64,000 nucleotides of DNA, taken from positions 1 through 64,000 of the forward strand of contig NZ_JMLK01000017.1 of NCBI RefSeq assembly GCF_000686725.1, written 5' to 3'. Below are positions 34,997 to 42,565 of this stretch, piece by piece. Each line of letters begins with the position of its first letter. The first letter of the stretch is position 1. The translations under genes were made by a program, and so were the position numbers. Source of the DNA: Clostridium akagii DSM 12554 (GTDB taxonomy: Bacteria > Bacillota > Clostridia > Clostridiales > Clostridiaceae). The notes beneath the pieces were generated by a model. The model did not search any database. It had not been told where the DNA came from and saw only the letters and a list, made by a program, of their open reading frames with translations.

Positions 34997-35167
34997 TATT
35001 GTAAAGGCCATACAGCCAAGACGATGCTACTTAGAAATTAGTGCAATGAGTAAGTTGTATTTTAATTCTTACCAGTAGCATTGAATTGGTTAAGGTAATT
35101 AAAAAAAATTTAACTAAAACTTTTTTAAATTGTTAATCTAAAATAAAAATTTAGAAGTGGTGATTTT
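34997..35167 (+). other. Structured spacer between pilA2 and pilD
   Basis: GATGCTACT (near 35020-35031) pairs with AGTAGCATT (near 35077-35086). Inside it, GTAAG pairs with CTTAC, and upstream GGC-CATACA-GCC forms a mini-hairpin. No T run follows the main stem, so it is not a normal terminator. I compared it by eye with cyclic-di-GMP-I and -II aptamers and saw no match. It may be an mRNA-stability or attenuation element. Confidence 0.4.
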
Positions 35168-35932
35168 ATGAATTTGATTATGAGTATATTTGTTTTTGTA
35201 TGTGGGTTAATATTTGGAAGCTTTTTTAATGTGTGCATTTTTAGAATTCAAAAGGGTGAGTCTATTGTGTATCCTCCTTCGCATTGTACAAGCTGTAATA
35301 ATGAATTAAAATGGTATGATCTTGTGCCAGTTTTAAGTTATGTGGTTTTGAAAGGTAAGTGTAGATACTGCAAAGAGAAGATTTCACTTAGGTATCCTGC
35401 AGTAGAATTAATAACAGGGGTATTATTTTATTTTATTTATCTAAAGTATGGAATTAATATTTTAACAATAAAATTCATAGTGCTTATATCACTTCTAATA
35501 GTAATTGGAATGATTGATTTTGATACTACAGATGTGTATTCTAGTACCACAATTACAGGAATGGTAGCAGGAGTAATTTTTATTTTAATTGGTATGTATT
35601 TTAAAACCAATGTTCCAATACCATTTATTATTGGAGGATTACTTGGTGGAGGTATAATAGCAATCATAATATTAATAACTGGTGGTATGGGTTGGGGAGA
35701 TGCAGAAATATGTCTTCTATGTGGATTGTTCCTTGGATGGAAGCTTACAGTGGTCATGTTAATGCTTTCATTTCTTTTAGGTGGAATAATAGGGGTAGCA
35801 CTTATAGCTCTTAGAATAAAGAGTAGGAAGGATTATATACCCTTTGGTCCATTCATAACCTTGGCTGCCATGATTGCTGTGTTTTTTGGACAAAATATGA
35901 TAGATTACTATATTTCCATGATAATTAGATAA
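35168..35932 (+). CDS. pilD: Prepilin leader peptidase/N-methyltransferase PilD
   Basis: A 254-residue polytopic aspartyl protease that cleaves and N-methylates prepilins. The N-terminal GLIFGSFFNVCIFRIQKGES is typical. The cytosolic zinc loop has CTSC and CRYC. The catalytic aspartates are in GMIDFDT and GWGDAE. Seven or eight membrane segments. It should process all the pilins encoded upstream. Last gene of the pilus locus, closed by a bidirectional terminator. Confidence 0.95.
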   Translation: MNLIMSIFVFVCGLIFGSFFNVCIFRIQKGESIVYPPSHCTSCNNELKWYDLVPVLSYVVLKGKCRYCKEKISLRYPAVELITGVLFYFIYLKYGINILTIKFIVLISLLIVIGMIDFDTTDVYSSTTITGMVAGVIFILIGMYFKTNVPIPFIIGGLLGGGIIAIIILITGGMGWGDAEICLLCGLFLGWKLTVVMLMLSFLLGGIIGVALIALRIKSRKDYIPFGPFITLAAMIAVFFGQNMIDYYISMIIR

Positions 35933-35976
35933 AAAAAATCAGCAAAATGGATAAATCATTTTGCTGATTTTTTTTA
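35931..35976. terminator. Bidirectional terminator between pilD and gltX
   Basis: A 19-bp stem joins 35931-35949 (A8-TCAGCAAAATG) and 35957-35975 (CATTTTGCTGA-T8). It has an A run on one flank and a T run on the other, and serves both convergent transcripts. Confidence 0.95.
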
Positions 35977-35977
35977 T

Positions 35978-37444
35978 CTAAGCTAAAGCCTTTTCTAATT
36001 TGTCTATTCCAATTTTAATTCTACTTATGGATTCATCTTTTCCAATAATATCGCCTATTTCAAAGGCACCACCTGGTGTGAATTGTTTTCCAGATAGAGC
36101 AGTTCTAAGTGGCCATAATACTATACCATTTTTAACTTCCATATCTTTAGCAAGAGCCATCATTGAATTATGTAAAGTATCCATATTCCAATCAGTTAGA
36201 CTTTCTAGTATTGGAAGTGCCTTTTTTAAACTCACTAGAGAGTTCTCATTATTTGTTTTCATCTTCTTATGAGTATATATTGCAATATCATATTCAGGAA
36301 GACTATTAAAGAAATCAATGACTTCAGGTATTTCACCTAATACTTCAACTCTAGTCTGTAAAAGCTCAGTGATTTTTAAAAGGTCAATATTACTGTTTGT
36401 TATAACCCCTTGGTAATAAGGTAATGCCATTTCATGGAATTTTTCTAGGGGCATTCTTTTAATATATTCTCCGTTCATCCATCTTAGTTTAACTGGATCA
36501 AATATTGCAGGAGATTTAGTTATTGTTGTGTAGTCAAATATCTTAACTAACTCTTCAAGAGTGAATATTTCATTCTCACCTTCAGGATTCCAACCAAGTA
36601 AAGATATAAAGTTAAGAACAGCTTCTTTTATATATCCTTTTTCAACAAGATCTTGAAAAGAGGCATCACCGTTTCTTTTGCTTAACTTATTATGAACATC
36701 CTTCATGATTGGTGGACAATGAACATAAATTGGAACTTCCCAGCCAAAAGCCTCATAAAGTCTGTTATATTTAGGGGCAGATGAAAGGTATTCATTTCCA
36801 CGTACTACATGAGTTATGCCCATAAGATGGTCGTCTACTACATTTGCAAAATTATATGTAGGGAAGCCATCAGATTTTATAAGTATCATATCATCAAGCT
36901 CAGAATTGTCTACGGAAATGTTTCCATAAATAACATCATTAAAAGTAGTAAATCCTGTTATTGGATTATTTTGTCTTATAACGTAAGGTGCACCTTGTGC
37001 TAGCTTTTGCTGAATTTCTTCTTTAGGAAGATTTTTGCAATGTTTGTCGTATTTGAAAGGTCTTTTTAGAGCTTCTGAATTTGCTTTTAATATATCTAAT
37101 CTTTCTTTTGAGCAAAAACAATAATATGCTTCGCCATTTTCAACTAACTGTTTTGCGTAATCTAGGTACATACCTTTTCTTTCACTTTGTACATATGGTC
37201 CAACAGGACCGCCTATATCTGGACCTTCATCATGGATAAGACCAGTTTCTTTTAGGGTATTATAAATAATATCTACAGAACCCTCCACAAGACGTTCTTG
37301 GTCGGTATCTTCTATTCTTAATATAAACTTACCACCTTCATGTTTTGCTATAAGGTAGGTGTATAGAGCTGTTCTAAGGTTACCTATATGCATATAGCCG
37401 GTTGGGCTTGGTGCAAATCTTGTTCTTATTTCTTTTGAAGACAT
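35978..37444 (-). CDS. gltX: Glutamyl-tRNA synthetase
   Basis: A 488-residue class I synthetase that charges tRNA-Glu. [20 protein letters not shown] contains the HIGH-type signature (HIGN), and KLSKRNGD is the KMSKS-type loop. [12 protein letters not shown] is a conserved Glu-binding segment. Length is normal for bacterial GluRS. It sits on the minus strand, convergent with the pilus locus, with its own upstream gap. Confidence 0.97.
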   Translation of the reverse strand: MSSKEIRTRFAPSPTGYMHIGNLRTALYTYLIAKHEGGKFILRIEDTDQERLVEGSVDIIYNTLKETGLIHDEGPDIGGPVGPYVQSERKGMYLDYAKQLVENGEAYYCFCSKERLDILKANSEALKRPFKYDKHCKNLPKEEIQQKLAQGAPYVIRQNNPITGFTTFNDVIYGNISVDNSELDDMILIKSDGFPTYNFANVVDDHLMGITHVVRGNEYLSSAPKYNRLYEAFGWEVPIYVHCPPIMKDVHNKLSKRNGDASFQDLVEKGYIKEAVLNFISLLGWNPEGENEIFTLEELVKIFDYTTITKSPAIFDPVKLRWMNGEYIKRMPLEKFHEMALPYYQGVITNSNIDLLKITELLQTRVEVLGEIPEVIDFFNSLPEYDIAIYTHKKMKTNNENSLVSLKKALPILESLTDWNMDTLHNSMMALAKDMEVKNGIVLWPLRTALSGKQFTPGGAFEIGDIIGKDESISRIKIGIDKLEKALA

Positions 37445-37627
37445 TTAACTCACTCCTATAAAAATAAAATTAATGCCTCCCACCACATTAAGATGAAAGG
37501 CAATTATACAAATACTGATAAAACCATATTAGTGTAACGTAACTAAACAAATACACAATATCATACTATTACATAATAATATAACAGAAAAATAGTGTCA
37601 AGGGAATAATATAGTAGACAACATAAA

Positions 37628-38275
37628 TTATAAATTTAAATAGGAGTTACCATCTAAGGGAATAACAACATGAAGAGGAGGCCTATCACCTAAAAGACCT
37701 ATGGCATATATAGTGTAAAATCTATCGCCTCTTAAATTTATATTAGGTACGTTTAGAACTAGTTCCCCCGTTTCAGATGAGTTAATCCTGAAATTATAAG
37801 TACCTGAGATTAGAGGTATATAGCCAGTAATTTTTTTATAAGGCACATTTGTAAAAAGCTTTTTTCCATTAGCAAGAGTTAGGTCAACATTTGGAGAGTT
37901 TGGAGAAAGATGACCAAATCTGATAAAAAATTTTCCTGGTATGAATGGTCCCTTAGGCTCAAGTATTTGGAGTAGATTAATTTTGGCTGGATAGTTAGTA
38001 GCAGCAATTGTATAAATTGAAGAAGGATTTATAAATATGTTCTCCTTTACTAATAAATCGTTGCGACTCCCGGCTCTATACAGTTCAGTTTCATAATAAC
38101 CAGGCTGTACTGAAAGATATTCTGTGAAATTTCCAAAACCAAGATTTCTAGTAATTATTTTGTTATTTAAATAAACATCAACGGCAGGAGCATTAGGAAC
38201 CGCATGAAATATTCTTGCATAGGAAACAGCTACAGCTAATCTAGAATTATAAGTATCATATGGATCAAAAAACAT
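37628..38275 (-). CDS. DUF4397 domain protein
   Basis: About 215 residues formed by two DUF4397-type beta modules. YARIFHAVPNAPAVDVYLNN and FIRFGHLSPNSPNVDLTLAN start each repeat (about residues 18 and 117), and the second module keeps VPYKKITGYIPL. The family is usually surface-exposed, but there is no signal peptide here. Function unknown. ATG at 38275 (minus) follows AAAGGTGA; an in-frame TTG at 38293 overlaps that site. A minus-strand terminator and a possible structured RNA lie just upstream (38361-38824), so the gene may be controlled by that leader. Confidence 0.85.
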   Translation of the reverse strand: MFFDPYDTYNSRLAVAVSYARIFHAVPNAPAVDVYLNNKIITRNLGFGNFTEYLSVQPGYYETELYRAGSRNDLLVKENIFINPSSIYTIAATNYPAKINLLQILEPKGPFIPGKFFIRFGHLSPNSPNVDLTLANGKKLFTNVPYKKITGYIPLISGTYNFRINSSETGELVLNVPNINLRGDRFYTIYAIGLLGDRPPLHVVIPLDGNSYLNL

Positions 38276-38360
38276 AAAAAAATCACCTTTCAAACATTTT
38301 ATTCCTTAGTATTATATGATTATGTTTTCCAAGTGATAATAAATTAAGGTCTTTATTTTA

Positions 38361-38398
38361 TATACAAAAACAAAAGAGATCATTTTACTGATCTCTTT
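38361..38398 (-). terminator. Minus-strand terminator upstream of the DUF4397 gene
   Basis: AAAGAGATCA (38373-38382) and TGATCTCTTT (38389-38398) form a perfect 10-bp stem. On the minus strand it is followed by TTTTGTTTTTG; on the plus strand no T run follows. Transcription must therefore reach it from the right, across 38400-38824. Confidence 0.8.
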
Positions 38399-38824
38399 AG
38401 GTGTAAGGGAACCTAAAATTATCTTCGTTACAACCCATATACATATCTACACACCCATTAATAATCTTTCGACTATTAATGAGCATCTCAAAACATATAT
38501 AAATCTTGGCTCGATTGCATAAAATACTATAAAAACTATATAAAATCTTTCGACCTTATATAACCTTAATCTTTAAATTAGAATTAATTAAAGGAATAAG
38601 CACTCCATGCAGTCTCAGCTCGACTAATATACATAATTACAAACCATATATACACCCAATAATAGGCACATAAACAGCTTTACACTACATATAATAATCT
38701 TCCTCCGACATATATAAAGCACGGTTAATACCTCATATACATCTTATGTCGAATATTTTACAACCTATAATATATAAATCATAAAATACTCTTTGCTCGA
38801 CAATTTTAAATCCTCATTACCTTA
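38399..38824 (-). ncRNA. Candidate large structured non-coding RNA or leader
   Basis: No convincing ORF lies in the roughly 700-nt gap between the DUF4397 and DJ-1 genes. Minus-strand copies of a motif (GTCGA...AAGATT) recur at plus positions 38463, 38502, 38544, 38611, 38696, 38741 and 38788. Two copies are hairpins with GAAA loops: 38456-38481 (11-bp stem) and 38537-38562 (11-bp stem). Their G-U pairs would be A-C mismatches in a plus-strand transcript, so the minus strand is the RNA. Others have seven-base loops such as GAGCCAA, GAGCTGA and GGAGGAA closed by YC/GA. TATAAT on the minus strand (38825-38830) could start it; the -35 is poor. It ends at the terminator at 38361-38398. Confidence 0.5.
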
Positions 38825-39003
38825 ATTATAATACCCAATGTGAAAAATAATATTCGCTAAATGCAAAAAGTATTTTATAATGTATATAGTGATTAAAAAA
38901 AATGTTGATATATAGCGTATATTACGGATAGAATATATAGTATGAATATTTCGCTAATATCCGGAATAGTTGTCAATAATCTATTATGATGAGGAGAGTT
39001 AAA

Positions 39004-39546
39004 ATGGAGTTAAGTGAAAAGAACATTATAGTTCTTGCAGAAGATGGTTTTGAAGATATGGAGGCACTGTATCCAATTTTTAGATTAAGAGAAGAAGGTA
39101 TTAGAGTAACTGTAATTGGGACAGGAAATAAGGATAGTTATATGGGATTACATGGATATACTTTAGATGTGGATGATTATCCAAGTAGTATTGATCCAAA
39201 TGAATATGATGGAATCATTATTTCAGGTGGTCTTTCTTCATATAAACTTAGAAATAATATATATATAAAGGATATTGTATCTAAAATTAGTGACAAAAAC
39301 AAACTTATTGGTTGTACGGGACTTGGAGCAGTAGTTTTAATATCTTCTAAAGCAATAGATGGATACCAGATAACTTGCCCAGAAGAAATAATTGATGATA
39401 TAATAAATGCAGGAGGGGATTATACAAATACTGGGAACTGCATAGACAGAAATTTAGTCAGTGCAAAAATACCAGGTAACCTTCCGCAATTTATGATCAA
39501 TATATTTGAATTATTAAAAAATGATTCTAATGAATTGACAAAATAG
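39004..39546 (+). CDS. DJ-1/PfpI family protein
   Basis: About 180 residues with a glutamine-amidotransferase-like fold. NIIVLAEDGFEDMEALYPI is the typical opening with the conserved Glu, YDGIIISGGLSSYKLR gives the GG turn, and IGCTGLGAVVL carries the nucleophile-elbow Cys, with Thr where His usually stands. Family members act in stress defence, deglycation or as hydrolases; the specific activity is unknown. ATG 39004 follows GAGGAG (38991-38996) by 7 nt. First gene of a likely operon reaching 46185. Confidence 0.85.
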   Translation: MELSEKNIIVLAEDGFEDMEALYPIFRLREEGIRVTVIGTGNKDSYMGLHGYTLDVDDYPSSIDPNEYDGIIISGGLSSYKLRNNIYIKDIVSKISDKNKLIGCTGLGAVVLISSKAIDGYQITCPEEIIDDIINAGGDYTNTGNCIDRNLVSAKIPGNLPQFMINIFELLKNDSNELTK

Positions 39547-39582
39547 TTTAAAAAAATTAGTGAAAGAAGAGCTTTTAAATTT

Positions 39583-40194
39583 ATGGAAAAATTATGTTAT
39601 AGCATCAATTATTTAAACAGAAGTTTTATAGAAATCATTGATTTATTAAATCAATATGGCATCAACTGCATTATTGATGCACGGCAAGAAAGCATTGATG
39701 AGGAGAAAATTTGTGATGAATTTAACCTAGACAATATAAAAAGAAACCTAAATAAACTTCGAATATACTACATAAATATGGGAATGGAGTTTGGCTTAAA
39801 CCAGCAAGAAATAAATTTTCAGGATATGATAAGTAGTGTAAATTATAATATGGGAATTCAAAGAGTTATTGCAGGTATAGATAAGGGTTTTAAAATAGCG
39901 TTAATCTATGGTGAAGATGTTTTAGAGAATTCAAAAATGCCAGTTATCATAGGTTATGGACTTAAAAAAAAGAATATATCAATGGAACATATTATTGATG
40001 GAGAAAATCAAAAAACTCAACAAGATATAGAAGAAACTCTATTACAGGTATATAAAGTTAAACTTATTAAGAAGGTAGCAGAATTATCAATTAAGAACAT
40101 AATGAAAAATGTAGACTTAGACATGAGTGAAGATGACTTTAAAATGGAAATGATTGAAGAGGCTTATAAAATGAAATATGATGAAATAAAATAA
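39583..40194 (+). CDS. DUF488-like protein
   Basis: A 203-residue protein. YSINYLNRSFIEIIDLLNQY and INCIIDARQES follow the DUF488 pattern (normally a GHSnrs-type start and DVR). FKIALIYGEDVLENSKMPV and MEHIIDG match the later motif, but the usual Cys-His-Arg is lost. The family is uncharacterised. It lies 36 nt after the DJ-1-like gene and 38 nt before the hydrolase, so it is in the same operon. Confidence 0.7.
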   Translation: MEKLCYSINYLNRSFIEIIDLLNQYGINCIIDARQESIDEEKICDEFNLDNIKRNLNKLRIYYINMGMEFGLNQQEINFQDMISSVNYNMGIQRVIAGIDKGFKIALIYGEDVLENSKMPVIIGYGLKKKNISMEHIIDGENQKTQQDIEETLLQVYKVKLIKKVAELSIKNIMKNVDLDMSEDDFKMEMIEEAYKMKYDEIK

Positions 40195-40232
40195 AATAAG
40201 GATAGTTTTTATATATTAATGGGGGCATGTTT

Positions 40233-41187
40233 ATGAATTGTGAAAAAAACAGGGTTAATGCTAAAGATATGTTAAAGAGAATTAGTGAATTTCCACGTGA
40301 CGATACCTTGAATTTGCAGGTTATTTCTGAAGAAGAATGTGATCTTTATACAAGAAAATTAGTAAGTTATAATGTTTTTAAGGATGAAAAGGTAGAAGCT
40401 TATGTACTAATACCTAAAGGGATTAGTACACCTATGCCATCTGTACTTGCTATTCATGGGGAAGGAAATAATAATTCATATGAATCAGGTAAAAGTAATT
40501 TGGCAGTGGAAAGAGATGATAATTATTTAGCTGTTGCTGCTGAACTATGTAAAAAAGGAAATGTGGTAATTTGTCCAGATCGATTTCCTTATGAAAGTAG
40601 GCGTATTTCCTGCGATGAATTACAAAATGAATATGAAAGAATAGAGGCAGGTAATAAGCTGCTTTATGAGGGGATAACAGAACTTGGAAAGGAAATAAAT
40701 GAATTAATTAATTATTGCAGTTGACGTACTATTAACTTTTGACCAGGTTAATAGTGAAAAGATAGGTGTAATTGGTATATCTGAGGGTGCGTTTTTAGCA
40801 ATTATAGCTATGATAGTAGATCCAAGGATTAAGGCAGGATGTTCTATAAACTTAGCATATATGTTAAAAAACAATTTAAAAGAAGCAAGTAGGCGAAAGA
40901 GAAACGCATATGACATGTTTTTGGCAATACCGGAGATAGCCTGTAGATATAACATAAGTAGTCTTTTAAAAGAAATTGCACCTAAACCATTTATTTGGCT
41001 AGAAAATGAAAAAAATATGATTAAGCCTGAAGTTGATGAAATATGCAAAGAAGCTAAAGCAAATTATCTGGATATGAGAATACCAAATGAATTTATAAGT
41101 ATAATTTATGCTAGCTCTATGTTTTTACCAAATGATATAAAGGCAAAAGCATATCAGTGGTTAGATAAATGGTTGATGCATATTTAA
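40233..41187 (+). pseudogene. Alpha/beta hydrolase (dienelactone hydrolase-like), frameshifted
   Basis: The reading frame breaks near 40700-40716. The upstream part (ATG 40233 after GGGGG) has VEAYVLIPKG, PSVLAIHGEGNN (oxyanion region) and VVICPDRFPYESRR, and stops at 40722-40724. The next frame continues without a gap as VDVLLTFDQVNSEKIGVIGI, then SEGAFLAI with the nucleophile elbow GxSxG (GISEG), and ends at 41187 after a helical C-terminus with WLENEKNMIKPEVDE. Together they form one hydrolase of about 317 residues. The break coincides with AATTAATTAATTATT, a slippage-prone repeat. Either a real mutation, a sequencing error, or less likely a programmed shift. Confidence 0.8.
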
Positions 41188-41206
41188 AAAATTCAAAATA
41201 GAGGTT

Positions 41207-42565
41207 GTGATTCCTTTGGCATTACCAATAAAGTTTATACATACAGCTGATATCCATTTAGGAAGCATGCTAAATATTAGTAATGAGGCTGTATTTGAAA
41301 AAAACACCATATTTAAAGAGGCTGTTTATAATGCATTCCAGAAAATAATTGATTACGCTATTTTTTATAGCGTGAATTTTTTATTGATAAGTGGAGATTT
41401 ATACGATAAAGATGAAATATCTATAAAAGCAAATAATTTTTTTTACAATCAATGCCAAAGACTACTGGAAAAAAATATAAAGGTTTTTATAATTGGTGGA
41501 AATCATGATGCATTTATAATCAAGAGAGAATTATTTAAAATGCCCGAAAATGTATTTATTTGCGAAAGTGAAAATTTAAGTCAGTTTGAGGTTTTGGATG
41601 AAAATTCAAACATAATAGTTAGGATATGTGGTGAATCATATAGAGGAAAAGCCGATAGTAGAAAGATGTATACGTCTTATAAACCATTACAAGATGGCGT
41701 ATTTAATATAGGAATGCTACACACCGAATTAAATGGAAATAGCCTGAATTATGTTCCTTGTACATTAGCTAATTTAAAGTCCAATGACAATATTAATTAT
41801 TGGGCATTAGGGCATATACATAAATGTGACATAGTGAATGATGAAAAACCTACTGTGATTTTTTCTGGAATTCCTCAAGGTAGGGACATGGGTGAGGCTG
41901 GAATAGGTGGCTGTATTTATGTAAAAGTAGATGAGGCTAAAAAAGTTGAACTAAACTTCTTACCAACTTCCCAGGTTATATGGGATAAAGTTGAAATTAA
42001 CATAAATGAAAATAAAGGCGAAACACCTGAAAATCTAACAGAACTTATAAATCTAATCTCAAATAAGGCAAAACTTATAAAACAAACCTTGCCACTAATA
42101 CCTAAAGATATAAAATGTAATGAGGATTTATCAAAAATAGTAAAAGGTTATGCAATTAGATGGATTATAACTGGAATAGGAAATATTAAAAATATTTTTG
42201 CAGAAGGTTCAGATGATATAAATGAAATAATATGTGATGAGTTAAATTCAGAATTCATGAAAAATGATTTGTTCGTTTTTACAGATTCAATAGATGTGAG
42301 AATTGAAAATTCAGTAGCAGATTATAGGGAATTTTTAGATAATAATGTTACTATAAAAAAATTATATGAATTATGCCATAGATTAAGTGAAGAAGAACCT
42401 ATAAAAGGTTTATTAATAGAAAGCTTTGGACAAGCATGGGAAAAAAATTATGATAGGGAGAATCTAAATAGCCTAAAAATGCAGCTGGACGATGATGATT
42501 TTCATAAAATTTTAAATGAAGCAAAAGAACTTATTGTGATGAAGTTTATAAAGGAGAATAGATAG
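41207..42565 (+). CDS. yhaO: SbcD/YhaO-type metallophosphoesterase (DNA repair exonuclease)
   Basis: About 450 residues. The calcineurin-like core has FIHTADIHLGS, LLISGDLYDKDE, GGNHDAF, and GHIHKCD: the metal-binding Asp, His and Asn set of the Mre11/SbcD group. The C-terminal 200 residues are a YhaO-like helical region. With the SbcC-like YhaN that starts at the very next base it should form an SbcCD-like nuclease for DNA end processing. The start is GTG 41207 or TTG 41216; GAGG (41201-41204) spacing favours the latter slightly. Confidence 0.88.
   Translation: MIPLALPIKFIHTADIHLGSMLNISNEAVFEKNTIFKEAVYNAFQKIIDYAIFYSVNFLLISGDLYDKDEISIKANNFFYNQCQRLLEKNIKVFIIGGNHDAFIIKRELFKMPENVFICESENLSQFEVLDENSNIIVRICGESYRGKADSRKMYTSYKPLQDGVFNIGMLHTELNGNSLNYVPCTLANLKSNDNINYWALGHIHKCDIVNDEKPTVIFSGIPQGRDMGEAGIGGCIYVKVDEAKKVELNFLPTSQVIWDKVEININENKGETPENLTELINLISNKAKLIKQTLPLIPKDIKCNEDLSKIVKGYAIRWIITGIGNIKNIFAEGSDDINEIICDELNSEFMKNDLFVFTDSIDVRIENSVADYREFLDNNVTIKKLYELCHRLSEEEPIKGLLIESFGQAWEKNYDRENLNSLKMQLDDDDFHKILNEAKELIVMKFIKENR

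Noticed and set aside
34997-35167. Cyclic-di-GMP riboswitch before pilD
   Set aside because: The conserved GEMM-I or GEMM-II core segments are not present; only generic stems are seen.
38456-38810. Cluster of Spo0A boxes (TGTCGAA)
   Set aside because: Most copies read AGTCGAA, GGTCGAA or ATCGAGC and break the box. The pairing flanks and the strand-specific wobble pairs fit RNA hairpins better.
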